From assembly GCF_028993635.1 (NCBI RefSeq), contig NZ_CP118631.1:1922001-1986000 (forward strand): a DNA stretch of 64,000 nt, given 5' to 3'. The notes under the pieces were generated by a model. It was not told where the DNA came from. It made no database searches and saw only the letters and a program-made list of their open reading frames with translations. Position 1 is the stretch's first letter. Each line of letters starts with the position of its first letter. This DNA comes from Mucilaginibacter sp. SJ (GTDB lineage Bacteria > Bacteroidota > Bacteroidia > Sphingobacteriales > Sphingobacteriaceae). This document shows positions 51,805-60,479 of the stretch, in pieces. The translations under genes and the position numbers were made by a program.

Positions 51805-51853
51805 ATTACCACGTATTTATACGCAATCGACCCACGTACAAATACGTGGTAAT
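51805..51853 (-). promoter_or_regulatory. 19-bp inverted repeat upstream of the eCIS operon
   Basis: Arms 51805-51823 and 51835-51853 (ATTACCACGTATTTATACG and CGTACAAATACGTGGTAAT) pair at 18 of 19 positions around an 11-base spacer. The site ends 96 bp before the start of the cap gene, in a gap without genes. Size and symmetry suit an operator for a dimeric regulator or an RNA hairpin in the leader. No clear -7 TAnnTTTG element is visible between it and the gene; a weaker CAACTTTG occurs at about 51760. Confidence 0.65.
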
Positions 51854-52041
51854 GAATGGGTTAAAAAAACACAAAACCTTTAATCTATAGTTAAAACTGG
51901 CTTTTTTTGTTTAAGCATTTGCCGCCAAACAGGCGTAAGTTTAAAAACCATGAATTTTAGCGCAGCGCGGATCTGCATATTTCCGGTACTCCTGAGTGAT
52001 TTAAATCCGTTGGATTCTGAAGGAGCAATGGCATCTCCTCC
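51854..52041. other. Intergenic stretch upstream of the eCIS operon
   Basis: Between the inverted repeat and the first dispersed repeat there is no coherent coding frame or RNA gene. Sequence is moderately AT-rich with a short A run near 51870. Confidence 0.4.
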
Positions 52042-52075
52042 ACGTCATTGCTGAGTTACGAAGCAATCCCTTATA
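52042..52075 (+). repeat. Partial copy of the palindromic repeat of 56944-57023
   Basis: The stretch CGTCATTGC, then GAGTTACGAAGCAATCCC and a degenerate 'ttataggcaga', matches the left half of the repeat at 56944 (GTCATTGCGAGGTACGAAGCAATC and the following 'cccctattagcaga'). It is a degraded single-arm copy; the second arm is not found nearby. Confidence 0.6.
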
Positions 52076-52099
52076 GGCAGACAACTGCTTAGTGGTATT

Positions 52100-52420
52100 G
52101 AACTTGCATTGTCGCGCTCTTGGCCGCGCGGGGCCAGGTACTTTTGTCTTGATACAAAAGTACCCAAAAAATCAAGTCAGCAGGGAGGCTTCTTTGCACT
52201 CACCCACTCCACAGCCCGTCGCGCCGGCCTTTGCCCTGCAAAACGGTCAGAACCACAGGCTGCAATTATTTTGCTCCGCTACGCTCGCGCTTTCCCAATG
52301 CTTCTGCAAAAACTTGCTATGCCCCTTCTTGCGCTCAAGGCCACCATTGTTCTGCCCGCTTTCACCCGAAGCTTACCTGCTGACGGGAGCATTCTTAATT
52401 TAATTATGTCATGATAGCTT
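52100..52420 (+). repeat. Probable dispersed non-coding repeat
   Basis: A GC-rich non-coding block starting near 'ccttgcattgtcgcgctcttggc' and including the perfect inverted repeat GTACTTTTGT-ACAAAAGTAC (52138-52163). I recall similar blocks (with GTACTTTTGTCTTGATACAAAAGTAC) recurring in Sphingobacteriaceae genomes. Only one full copy is in this window, so repetition is not seen directly. Open frames here have no protein-like composition. Confidence 0.4.
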
Positions 52421-52446
52421 CAGATAATTCATTGAAAGCAAGTGGT

Positions 52447-52482
52447 ACTATCCTAAAGGATACCGGTATCCTTTAGGATAGT
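52447..52482 (+). promoter_or_regulatory. Perfect 36-bp palindrome upstream of azoreductase
   Basis: Halves ACTATCCTAAAGGATACC and GGTATCCTTTAGGATAGT are exact reverse complements. The site ends 51 bases before the start of the azoR gene and just upstream of a probable -7 element. Redox or quinone-sensing HxlR/MarR-type regulators use sites of this kind, but the regulator is not in the window. Confidence 0.8.
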
Positions 52483-52508
52483 GATATCTTTTTGATAGTT
52501 ATGAGAGG

Positions 52509-52516
52509 TAATTTTG
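52509..52516 (+). promoter_or_regulatory. -7 promoter element (TAATTTTG) of azoR
   Basis: Matches the Bacteroidota -7 consensus TAnnTTTG and lies 17 bases before the ATG at 52534, downstream of the 36-bp palindrome. A TTTG at 52491 could be the -33 box, but the spacing is shorter than usual. Confidence 0.55.
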
Positions 52517-52533
52517 CTACAAAATAAAGAGCA

Positions 52534-53130
52534 ATGAAAATATTACATCTCATCAGCAGCCCGAGGGGCGAAGCATCATTCAGCGTAAAATTAGGCAAGG
52601 CCATCGTAAGTGAATTACAATCGGCCCACCCGGATCATACTTTAATCACACATGATTTAACAGCTACCCCCTTCCCACACCTGGAAGAAGCACACATAAC
52701 ATCTTTTTTCACTCCTGAAGAAAAAAGGACACCCGAGCTTGTTGAAGCCGTTAAACATTCGGACGAGGCGATTGCCGAACTAATGAATGCCGATACCATA
52801 GTTATTGATGCACCGATGTACAACTTCGGCATTCCATCAACCTTAAAAACATGGATAGATCATGTTGCACGTGCAGGCAAAACTTTCAAATACGATGGAA
52901 AAACACCTGAGGGATTAGTTAAAAATAAAAAAGTATACCTTGCCATTTCATCGGGCGGAGTATATTCTGAAGGATTCATGAAAGCTTATGATTTCACTGA
53001 GTCCTATTTAAGGGCTGTACTGGGCTTTATGGGGATGACGGATATTAAAGCATTTAGAGTTGAAGGCATAAAAGTGCCGGGATTACAGGAAACGGCTCTA
53101 AATAAAGCAATAGAAGCTATCGAGCTTTAA
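52534..53130 (+). CDS. azoR: FMN-dependent NADH-azoreductase family protein
   Basis: A 198-aa flavodoxin-like quinone reductase. MKILHLISSPRGEASFSVKLG is the N-terminal FMN-binding turn. ADTIVIDAPMYNFGIPSTLKTWIDHV (residues about 87-112) is the family signature of AcpD/AzoR, and AISSGGVYSEG is conserved near residue 140. AzoR reduces azo dyes and quinones with NADH using FMN in the cytosol. It is monocistronic, between a perfect palindrome and a terminator, so induction by electrophiles or quinones is likely. Confidence 0.92.
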   Translation: MKILHLISSPRGEASFSVKLGKAIVSELQSAHPDHTLITHDLTATPFPHLEEAHITSFFTPEEKRTPELVEAVKHSDEAIAELMNADTIVIDAPMYNFGIPSTLKTWIDHVARAGKTFKYDGKTPEGLVKNKKVYLAISSGGVYSEGFMKAYDFTESYLRAVLGFMGMTDIKAFRVEGIKVPGLQETALNKAIEAIEL

Positions 53131-53134
53131 TGTT

Positions 53135-53174
53135 AAAACACCAAAGGGAAGCAAATGCTCCCCTCTGGTGTTTT
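53135..53174 (+). terminator. Terminator between azoR and the metallophosphoesterase gene
   Basis: AAAACACC/GGTGTTTT arms with an inner AGGG/CCCT extension around a loop, ending in a T run. It lies right after azoR and before the convergent stop at 53188, so it can serve both strands. Confidence 0.75.
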
Positions 53175-53187
53175 ATAATACTCATAA

Positions 53188-54330
53188 TTAAATATTTACA
53201 ACAAAGCTATCCGTTAAAACAGATGTATTTTCATCCCTATCTGCTAAGGTATAATAATCTCCGGTTAGGGTAATCTCCTTATGATCCCGTTCGATGCTTA
53301 TTTTTAGAAAGCCATGCCTTGTATCACAACTATATTCAAGGTTAACACCATCAAACCTGGAATCTTCCGCAGTAAAACCCGTATTGTCGGTCAAAGCAAT
53401 TGGATGCAATTCATCAAAGCCTCCGGTACCCGCAACAATATAAGGCATCACCGTTAAGTCATCATATTGCTTACTGAAACGCTGATAATTGTGTACGTGC
53501 CCGCTAAAAACTATATCAGCCCGGATGCCGGTTTCTTCAAAAACACTTTCCAGGAAATCAATCATCGGCAAACTGGCGCCATGATTAATATCTGCCGAAT
53601 AAGGAGCATGGTGCATACAAAGGATAATTGCCTTATCTGGCCGCTGCATATCGGCTGATCGCAGTTCCTCCATAAACCATTCGCGCTGCTCGCGGGTAAC
53701 AACGCCGTACTTGGGCACATTGGTGTGTAAACCGATGATGGTTGCCAGCGGGGTGTCCATTGTCCAGTAAATATTGGGCTGCGGCATGCTTTTGCGGTCT
53801 ATCCTTCGGCTCAGCATTACAGGGCGCGAAACAGTATCACAAAACACTGTTGTAAAAGCATCAAGGCTTTGATACGGCATCGCAGCAGCAGGATTTACAT
53901 CACTATCATGGTTACCGGCTATCGCGAATATCGGCCCCGGATAAAGGCTATAGGGTTCAAAAAACTGCTCATAATAGTTTTGAGCCTCTCCGTAGTTGTA
54001 AACGACATCTCCTAAATGGTATAAAAACTTTGGTTTATCGGCGCCGGAAAGCACTTTATACTGCGCCGCCATTAAAGCTGCTATACGCCTTTGCGAACCC
54101 GGATTACGGATACTGCCGGTATCCCCTACCATATGGAAAACCATTTTACTGTCAGCAATGCCGGGCACTACATCATGCACGGATAAATGATAGGGATAAT
54201 TGCCGGAAGGTTCGGGCAGGGGCTGAAATTTATAGCTGTCATCCGGCTGATCTTTTTTGATGACCGGGCCGGTGTGTTTTACTGAAGAAATTAAAGCCAT
54301 CTGCTCCATGATGTCAACAAAATTACGCAA
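53188..54330 (-). CDS. Metallophosphoesterase (calcineurin-like), 380 aa
   Basis: The motifs of the calcineurin-like fold are all present: MVGDTGSIRNP, YHLGDVVYNYGEAQN (GD), FAIAGNHDSDVN (GNHD), MHHAPYSAD and FSGHVHNYQRF (GHVH). These bind two metal ions. The N-terminus lacks an obvious signal. The C-terminal part ends with beta-rich sequence (KEITLTGDYYTLADRDENT). Substrate is unknown: family members act on phosphomonoesters, diesters or nucleotides. Several in-frame methionines lie near the start, so the exact start is uncertain. Confidence 0.88.
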   Translation of the reverse strand: MRNFVDIMEQMALISSVKHTGPVIKKDQPDDSYKFQPLPEPSGNYPYHLSVHDVVPGIADSKMVFHMVGDTGSIRNPGSQRRIAALMAAQYKVLSGADKPKFLYHLGDVVYNYGEAQNYYEQFFEPYSLYPGPIFAIAGNHDSDVNPAAAMPYQSLDAFTTVFCDTVSRPVMLSRRIDRKSMPQPNIYWTMDTPLATIIGLHTNVPKYGVVTREQREWFMEELRSADMQRPDKAIILCMHHAPYSADINHGASLPMIDFLESVFEETGIRADIVFSGHVHNYQRFSKQYDDLTVMPYIVAGTGGFDELHPIALTDNTGFTAEDSRFDGVNLEYSCDTRHGFLKISIERDHKEITLTGDYYTLADRDENTSVLTDSFVVNI

Positions 54331-54412
54331 CCTAATATTAAGGCTGGATTAAATTCAGCCTCAATGCTTACGGCAAGTGCCCGATGGTAATTGAAGTGCT
54401 TACCTTTACGGC

Positions 54413-54928
54413 ATGAAAAACTACAAAATAATCTTATCTGCAACGCTGCTTACTTTATCGGCGTGTAGTGTTAACAAAGTAAAAAACACATCTGCTGATT
54501 CTGCTAAAAATCAAAGTTCTGCCCCTGCTGTAAGCGCCAGCCTGTTTGCCAAAATGCAAATAAAGCCCACAATTAAAATTGGAGACGCCGTTGAGCTAAA
54601 ATTCACCGTTTACAACGATGCCGACACTGCCCGTCAATTTTGCAAATGGCATACCCCATTTGAGCCGTTGATGAGCAAATACCTTGACGTTAAAGATGCA
54701 AGTGGTCAGGAAATGCTGTACAAAGGCGCAATGGCCAAAAGAATCATGCCGCCGCCGGCCAGCAGTTATGTTAAAGTCAACCCTAAAGACAGCCTATCAA
54801 CCACTGTGGACCTGCTGAGGGCTTATGACATCAGCAAGCCATCAAAATACACCATCATTTACGTAGGGCAAAATATGAGCGGACTTACAGTGAAAGACAG
54901 TGTTGAGTTTGTTTATGAAGGGAAGTAA
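54413..54928 (+). CDS. Lipoprotein with M35-propeptide-like domain
   Basis: A 171-aa protein with lipobox LSACS (lipid cysteine at about 18). The mature part has KIGDAVELKFTVYNDADTAR, QFCKWHTPFEPLMSKYLDV, GAMAKRIMPPPASSYVKV and NPKDSLSTTVDLLRAYD. These resemble the beta-sandwich N-terminal domain of M35 (deuterolysin-like) peptidases (the FCKWHTPFE segment), but no HExxH catalytic domain is present here. Outer- or inner-membrane lipoprotein, possibly an inhibitor or ligand-binding domain. Stand-alone gene, divergent from the metallophosphoesterase. Confidence 0.8.
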   Translation: MKNYKIILSATLLTLSACSVNKVKNTSADSAKNQSSAPAVSASLFAKMQIKPTIKIGDAVELKFTVYNDADTARQFCKWHTPFEPLMSKYLDVKDASGQEMLYKGAMAKRIMPPPASSYVKVNPKDSLSTTVDLLRAYDISKPSKYTIIYVGQNMSGLTVKDSVEFVYEGK

Positions 54929-54988
54929 AAAAAGGAAAGATTTAATATTTGGTGCTTATTTATGCTCATCGATGGTGAGCTTTTAAAA

Positions 54989-55094
54989 TCCCCTCTTGAG
55001 AGCGGGCGCGGGGAAATGAGCGGTAGCAGGGGTGTGTTTATGCGGTAGACTTATCAAAGCAGAAACACACCCCTCCGCCCCTCTCAAGAGGGGA
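54989..55094. repeat. Long imperfect palindromic repeat
   Basis: Outer arms TCCCCTCTTGAGAG (54989-55002) and CTCTCAAGAGGGGA (55081-55094) are perfect, and inner arms AGGGGTGTGTTT (55028-55039) and AAACACACCCCT (55063-55074) also pair. It is non-coding and lies between convergent genes. Palindromic repeats of this kind are dispersed in Bacteroidota genomes; no second copy is in the window. Confidence 0.6.
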
Positions 55095-55125
55095 ATCACA
55101 CAATCCCATCTCTTTTATATGTTCT

Positions 55126-56061
55126 TCAAGAGGCAACCGCCTTCATTTTCTTCAACGCTGTTTTCGCTACCGTTAAAGCATCCTGCGCATAATAACCTTT
55201 ATTAAAGACCTCGAACGAGATCACCAGTGGCCGTTCGGGGTTTTTAACTATTTGCAGAATCTGTTTAAGCGGGGCAATACCGTCACCGCAATAGATCCTG
55301 TCGGGTTCGGAGATCTGCTCCGGACTGATACCTGCCGGATAATCATTTACATGAAAAATATCCAGTGCGTGATGACCAACATAATTCAGGCTTTCAACAG
55401 CCGATTGACCCTTAAAAATGTGGAATACATCGAGCAAAATGCGGGCATTTGCGTTACCGCATTGCGTAGCTACATAAAGTACCTGGCTTATGTGTTTCAA
55501 GTTTTGCGATCCGCCCCACATTTCCAATTGGGGTAAAACGCCTGTTTGTTCGCCCATTTTCAGGATGGTGAGGTATCGTTCAGTAACCATATCCAGATCA
55601 AGTACCGGGCCTTTGGTCGCGCCCGCCGGAGGGGCTGCAATGCGATGGCAGCCAATTTTTGCAAGCATTTCCATCTCTTGCTGCAATTGTTCCAAGCCCT
55701 TTTTGCGGGCTGTTTCATCATCAATCAGCCATGGGGCAAAGCCTATAGCGTCTTCAATTTTCAGGCCCAATCCGTCAATGATCTTTTTAGCTTCGGTTAA
55801 TGATCCGTCGCTTTGCAGATAAGTTTGCAGGGTATCTATCCAGATCTCTACCGAAGTAAAACCGGCTTTGGCAGCTACTTCAAGTTCTTTAACAAAGCCA
55901 AGGTTATGCCCGCGGATGGTGCTCATATTTAATGAGTAAACAAAGCCGCTGCCAGCTTTTGGAGCTATGGGCGCTGCTACCGCTCCAGTTTCGCTCAATA
56001 CGGCAGCCCCCGCCGTTAAACCTATCGCTTTTAACACTTGCCTACGGTTTAAATTACTCAT
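55126..56061 (-). CDS. Sugar phosphate isomerase/epimerase-family protein (Tat signal)
   Basis: A 311-aa protein. NRRQVLKAIGLTAGAAVLSE is a twin-arginine signal; the rest is an AP-endonuclease-2-like TIM barrel (SLNMSTIRGHNLGFVKELEVAAKAGFTSVEIW, then DVFHIFKGQSAVESLN, FHVNDYP and ISFEVFNKGYY). Metal-binding E/D/H residues lie on these strands, as in xylose isomerase-like enzymes. It starts 3 bases after the second isomerase-like gene, so they form an operon with the fusion gene upstream. The sugar substrate is unknown. Confidence 0.88.
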   Translation of the reverse strand: MSNLNRRQVLKAIGLTAGAAVLSETGAVAAPIAPKAGSGFVYSLNMSTIRGHNLGFVKELEVAAKAGFTSVEIWIDTLQTYLQSDGSLTEAKKIIDGLGLKIEDAIGFAPWLIDDETARKKGLEQLQQEMEMLAKIGCHRIAAPPAGATKGPVLDLDMVTERYLTILKMGEQTGVLPQLEMWGGSQNLKHISQVLYVATQCGNANARILLDVFHIFKGQSAVESLNYVGHHALDIFHVNDYPAGISPEQISEPDRIYCGDGIAPLKQILQIVKNPERPLVISFEVFNKGYYAQDALTVAKTALKKMKAVAS

Positions 56062-56064
56062 ATA

Positions 56065-56922
56065 CTAATCCTTTAAACCTTTCAGATAGGCAATGGTAAC
56101 AGGCAATTGCTGGCTGTACGACGGACTTTCATCCTCAATAAAGTAGTGTTTAATACCCGCCTTTTTTGCAGCTTTCAGCACTTCGGGGATATCAATTTGC
56201 CCGGTACCTAAGGCAACATCATTTTTGGTATCGGTACCGCCGGTAAGGTCGTTAGCTACGCCTTTACGGATATCTTTCAGGTGCATCAGTTTCATCCTCG
56301 ACGGATACTTATTGATCAATGCAGCCGGATCCTGCCCGCCATGGAACGACCACAGAATATCTATCTCGAACGAGACATATTTCGGGTCGGTATTTTGGGC
56401 GATATAGTCAAACAGCGTACCATCGTTATAAATTCCAAACTCGTAACCGTGGTTATGGTAACAGAAGGTTAAACCCGCTTCACTCAAGATCTTACCTACC
56501 CGGTTAAAATCAACAGCGGCTTTCTTGGCATCATCCAAAGTGAACTCTTTACCATGAGGGATCCAGGCCACCATCACATACTTTGCTCCCAATATTTTAG
56601 CGAGTTTGATCACGCTGCCCGGATCATTAACAATTGCTTCATACCCCGCCCCGGTTGACGGGATGTTGATACGCCGTTCATCGCACATTTTCCTAAACTC
56701 TTCGGGTGGCATCCCTTTCGGCCCTTCGCCTTCAATTTCAGTGATGCCTAATGATTTTATGGTATCCAGCACGGCAGCGGTAGCTTTTGGCATACTACTG
56801 CGAAATGTGTAAGCTTGCACCCCTATCGGGCCGGTAAATAATGGTTTGCTTTGTGCTGAAGCTTTGTTTTGTCCCAAAGCCATGACGGCTACGAAGGCTA
56901 TAAAAATGGTTGATTTTTTCAT
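56065..56922 (-). CDS. Sugar phosphate isomerase/epimerase-family protein
   Basis: A 285-aa secreted TIM-barrel protein with signal peptide (1-23, ending ASAQS). GVQAYTFRSSMPKATAAVLD opens the barrel, SLGITEIEGE follows, then ILGAKYVMVAWIPHGKEF, FCYHNHGYEFG and FEIDILWSFHGGQDP, with metal-binding E, H and D on these segments. It resembles periplasmic members of the family that accompany ThuA-type genes. Only 116 bp (with an 80-bp palindromic repeat) separate it from the large ThuA fusion gene on the same strand. Confidence 0.88.
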   Translation of the reverse strand: MKKSTIFIAFVAVMALGQNKASAQSKPLFTGPIGVQAYTFRSSMPKATAAVLDTIKSLGITEIEGEGPKGMPPEEFRKMCDERRINIPSTGAGYEAIVNDPGSVIKLAKILGAKYVMVAWIPHGKEFTLDDAKKAAVDFNRVGKILSEAGLTFCYHNHGYEFGIYNDGTLFDYIAQNTDPKYVSFEIDILWSFHGGQDPAALINKYPSRMKLMHLKDIRKGVANDLTGGTDTKNDVALGTGQIDIPEVLKAAKKAGIKHYFIEDESPSYSQQLPVTIAYLKGLKD

Positions 56923-56943
56923 GGTTCTTGAAGATTAAAATGT

Positions 56944-57023
56944 GTCATTGCGAGGTACGAAGCAATCCCCTATTAGCAGATCCGATCTGTAAAGTTCGCG
57001 ATTGCTTCGTACCTCGCAATGAC
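56944..57023. repeat. 80-bp palindromic repeat
   Basis: Two perfect 24-bp arms (56944-56967 and 57000-57023; GTCATTGCGAGGTACGAAGC type) flank a 32-base centre. The element lies between two co-directional genes. A degraded single arm at 52042-52075 shows that the family is dispersed. Confidence 0.85.
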
Positions 57024-57038
57024 GGCATCATATTAAAA

Positions 57039-60000
57039 CTATTCAACAAACTGAATACCCTTCAAATTTAAAATACCGTCACTCGGCTTAGAATGTTTTA
57101 TCGCGAAGAAATACACATCGTGCTTTCCGCTTACGGGCTTACTTAAAGTCCCGGTTACTTCACCGGTTTTATCCCATGAACCAGTGGTTTGGTAAGCTAC
57201 GGAACTGATCACCGGCCCGGCCTGCGAATCGAGCCTCACCTCTATCTCCCCGTAATAATCCTTCGATGCATATGTATAAGCAAACTTGCTGATATTGGTC
57301 AGGTCGATACTCCTGAACAGTACATATGATTTATGGCTCCCTGCCGACAGGTCATCTTTAAACCTGTTAAAGCCTTTCAACTCATCGGCATAAACCGCCT
57401 TAACAGCCGAGTTGCGTAAAACTACCATATCCGTAGCCTTAAGCGGACCAACAACTTTGCCACCTTTATCGGTATAAGAGGCCAGCAGCGTGTATTCTCC
57501 GCGCGGTTCAGCGTCTTTAAATTTCAGATTGAGTGTGCCGGTTAAAGGCAAAGGCAATACCGGGCTCTTTTTATCCGTAAGCGAAAAAATGTATTTCACT
57601 ATTTCCCGCGTATCGGCATTTGATAGTTGCGGATGCGCACTCATTACATGCTCGGTACCCCAACTGCCCGCGCCGCCCGCAATTATCTTTTTGGAGAGTT
57701 GATCAATAGCTCCCTTTTGTGTTTTGTACCGTTTTGCAATAGCTAAAAAGCTTGGCCCAACGGCAGTTTTGTTAATAGTATGGCACGATTTGCAATCACT
57801 ATTAGCCATCAGCCCCTTACCCGGATAGCTGACCTCAGTAGTTGACAAAGCCGTCAAGTTTTGTGTGGTGCTATTGGCAGAGGGCTGCGGGTTGTAGATA
57901 TAAAATAGTTTCACCTTTTTGGGATCTATCTTACCGTCTTCCTTATCGCTAACTACCACGTGATAATGAAATGGTTTGCCTTTCCAGATGAATGATTTAT
58001 TATCAGCACTGGCGATGGTGACCTCCGGTTTGGTATTGCCAACCCTTACAATTACCGTATCGCGACCGGACAAGCCGCCCTTGTCAGTTACCTTCAGTAT
58101 AGTTTTATAAACGCCCGGTTTAGTAAAAGTATAACTGGCCGAAGGTGTAGATGCCCCAACCGCTTTACCATCGAACAACCATTGGTAAGTGATCTTATCG
58201 TCGTCATCTAAATCCTTACTGTTCTGGCTGCTAAAGCTTACCTTAAGCGGGGCCTGCCCTGCTATTTCCTTTTTTGCCGGAAACTCTTTTAACTCGGCAG
58301 TTAAAAACCTGGTTTTGGCGAATTTATTAAAAGCAGCTGTGTCCGAAATACTGGCTTTGGCAATCGGCGCACGGTTGCCGGTATTGTACTCAATCTTAAC
58401 TAACCGGGCATCTTCATTTTGGGCGCCGTAAACTGAGCCATACTCCAGCATATACAAGGCACCATCCGGCCCAAATTCCATATCAATAGGCCGGCGGAAA
58501 TCGCCGTTAGCGGGCATGAAGGCTTCGTTACGTAAATAATTCTCATCCTTGTCAAACCTAAGGTCTATCACCCAGTTGCGCATCCAGTCGGCCACAAACA
58601 AGGCGCCGTCATAATATTCAGGGAATTTGTTCGGATTTTTGATATTCTTATCAAACTCATAAAAATCGCCGCCAATAGCGCAGCGGCCCCCCATACCCAA
58701 CTCGGGAAACTCATCGGAAGCAGCGTAAGGATACCAGATCATGGCCGGGGTAGCAGGAGGTAGTATATTTAAGCCGGTGTTATTCGGCGAATTGTTCACC
58801 GGCGCTTTGGGGTCAAAATTTGGCCCTGGTTTGGCATTCACAAAATCCCAGTGCGAGTAGGCAAAGTTGTTGCCCACAAAATATGGCCAACCAAAGTTTC
58901 CTGCTTTGCGCGCCTGGTTAAACTCATCGTACCCGCGTGGCCCCCGCGGTGAATCTTTACCTGCATCAGGCCCGATCTCGCCCCAGTATAAAACCGATGT
59001 TTTAGGATTTACCGCAATCCGGTATGGATTACGGCAGCCCATAACATAAATTTCGGGCTTGGTTTTAGCCATTCCTTTCGGGAAAAGGTTTCCTTCGGGG
59101 ATGGTGTAAGTTCCATCAGCCTCGGGATGAATACGCAGGATCTTGCCTTTAAAATCGTTGGTATTGCCGGCGCTGCGTTGCGCGTCAAGGCTGTAATGCT
59201 CTGTTCCGGGGCGCTCATCCAGCGGTGCATAACCATCAGAAGGGAACGGGCTTGAGCTATCACCTGTAGACAGGTACAGGTTTTTATCCTTATCCCAGGC
59301 CAGTGAACCACCGTGGTGAGCGCCGCTCACCTTTTGTACCGGTACTTTAAGCAGGATTTTTTCTGATTTCAGGTCGAGCACATCCGCCGGACTTAACTTG
59401 AAGCGCGAAAGCTGGAAATTAAGCGGTTCGATGGTTTGCCCGGCGGGCATGTAGTAGATGTAAACAAACTGGTTCCTGTCAAAATCAGGGTCGAGCGTGA
59501 GGCCGATGACACCCGTGCCACCTTCATAAGTGATCGGGAATTTATGGATTAATTTAAATTTATTGGTTTTGGTATTATAAACGGAAAAATTGCCCAACAA
59601 CTGGGTGAAAAACACACGGCCATCCTTTGCCGCCGCCAGTTCCATAGGTGAAGCAATGTTACTCACCAGCACAGTTTTGATAAAACGACTTTGATCGGGC
59701 GCTACTTTAGAATATGATTTACCATAATCAAGCGGCTTTCCATTGCCCATTGCATATTTGATACCGCCGAGCAATTGTCCCAAAAACAGGGGATCGCTGT
59801 AGCTTTCGTCGGTATGCCCGCAGCCTGTATAAAATGCCCGGCCGCCATCAAATTCATGATACCAGGTTATGGGATGATTAGCACCGTTGGTACCTCCATC
59901 GTAAGTATTTTCATCGAGGCTTGCCAGCACATGGATGCCACTGTAAATAGATTTGTAATTGTACCATTCATCAGTACGCTCCCATCTTGCGGGCAAGTTG

Positions 60001-60479
60001 GCAGTGGCCGGCTGGCTTTTATCGGTTACATCAATAGTAGCCTTCCGGATATTAGAGTTGTTAGGATGGCTTGAAAAATAGGCACCAACCAGTTTGCCGT
60101 ACCATGGCCAGTCGTACTCGGTATCAGCAGCAGAGTGTACACCCATAAAACCGCCGCCTGCCTGTATATAACGTTCAAAAGCTGCCTGCTCAACTGCATT
60201 AAGTACATTGCCTGTAGTGCAGTTAAATATTACTGCCCGGTATTTCTTCAGATTATCGTCATTAAAATTAGCAGAATTGGTGGTGGTATCCACATCAAAG
60301 TCATTCTCGTTACCTAATTTTTGAATGGCCGCAATCCCGAACGGGATGCACGAGTGGTGCCAGCCTAAAGTTTTTGAAAACACCAGCACACGCGGTTTAT
60401 CAGATGGTTTTTTAAAGGAATAAAGCAGGAAAGTTAATCCTGTCAAAAAAACGAAGGTGAGTTTTGTTTTTAATGACAT
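57039..60479 (-). CDS. ThuA / sugar-dehydrogenase / PKD / cytochrome c / CBM fusion protein
   Basis: From the ATG at 60479 (MSLKTKLTFVFLTGLTFLLY; the frame also opens at 60566) the protein has 1146 aa with an N-terminal signal or membrane anchor. Domains in order: ThuA-like (RVLVFSKTLGWHHSCIPFG at about 29-50; FMGVHSAADTEYDWPWYG), a glucose/sorbosone dehydrogenase-like propeller (about 270-690; SGAHHGGSLAWDKDKNLYLS, MGCRNPYRIAVNP), a PKD domain (about 740-815; YQWLFDGKAVG), cytochrome c (heme motif CKSCH at about 896-900, axial methionine near 946) and a C-terminal carbohydrate-binding-like domain. It probably oxidises sugars in the periplasm, passing electrons through its own heme. It heads the two isomerase-like genes. 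Confidence 0.92.
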   Translation of the reverse strand: MSLKTKLTFVFLTGLTFLLYSFKKPSDKPRVLVFSKTLGWHHSCIPFGIAAIQKLGNENDFDVDTTTNSANFNDDNLKKYRAVIFNCTTGNVLNAVEQAAFERYIQAGGGFMGVHSAADTEYDWPWYGKLVGAYFSSHPNNSNIRKATIDVTDKSQPATANLPARWERTDEWYNYKSIYSGIHVLASLDENTYDGGTNGANHPITWYHEFDGGRAFYTGCGHTDESYSDPLFLGQLLGGIKYAMGNGKPLDYGKSYSKVAPDQSRFIKTVLVSNIASPMELAAAKDGRVFFTQLLGNFSVYNTKTNKFKLIHKFPITYEGGTGVIGLTLDPDFDRNQFVYIYYMPAGQTIEPLNFQLSRFKLSPADVLDLKSEKILLKVPVQKVSGAHHGGSLAWDKDKNLYLSTGDSSSPFPSDGYAPLDERPGTEHYSLDAQRSAGNTNDFKGKILRIHPEADGTYTIPEGNLFPKGMAKTKPEIYVMGCRNPYRIAVNPKTSVLYWGEIGPDAGKDSPRGPRGYDEFNQARKAGNFGWPYFVGNNFAYSHWDFVNAKPGPNFDPKAPVNNSPNNTGLNILPPATPAMIWYPYAASDEFPELGMGGRCAIGGDFYEFDKNIKNPNKFPEYYDGALFVADWMRNWVIDLRFDKDENYLRNEAFMPANGDFRRPIDMEFGPDGALYMLEYGSVYGAQNEDARLVKIEYNTGNRAPIAKASISDTAAFNKFAKTRFLTAELKEFPAKKEIAGQAPLKVSFSSQNSKDLDDDDKITYQWLFDGKAVGASTPSASYTFTKPGVYKTILKVTDKGGLSGRDTVIVRVGNTKPEVTIASADNKSFIWKGKPFHYHVVVSDKEDGKIDPKKVKLFYIYNPQPSANSTTQNLTALSTTEVSYPGKGLMANSDCKSCHTINKTAVGPSFLAIAKRYKTQKGAIDQLSKKIIAGGAGSWGTEHVMSAHPQLSNADTREIVKYIFSLTDKKSPVLPLPLTGTLNLKFKDAEPRGEYTLLASYTDKGGKVVGPLKATDMVVLRNSAVKAVYADELKGFNRFKDDLSAGSHKSYVLFRSIDLTNISKFAYTYASKDYYGEIEVRLDSQAGPVISSVAYQTTGSWDKTGEVTGTLSKPVSGKHDVYFFAIKHSKPSDGILNLKGIQFVE

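Noticed and set aside
52092..52403. Plus-strand frames of about 100 aa in the gap before azoR
   Set aside because: Two frames overlap with no protein-like composition; the block resembles a dispersed repeat.
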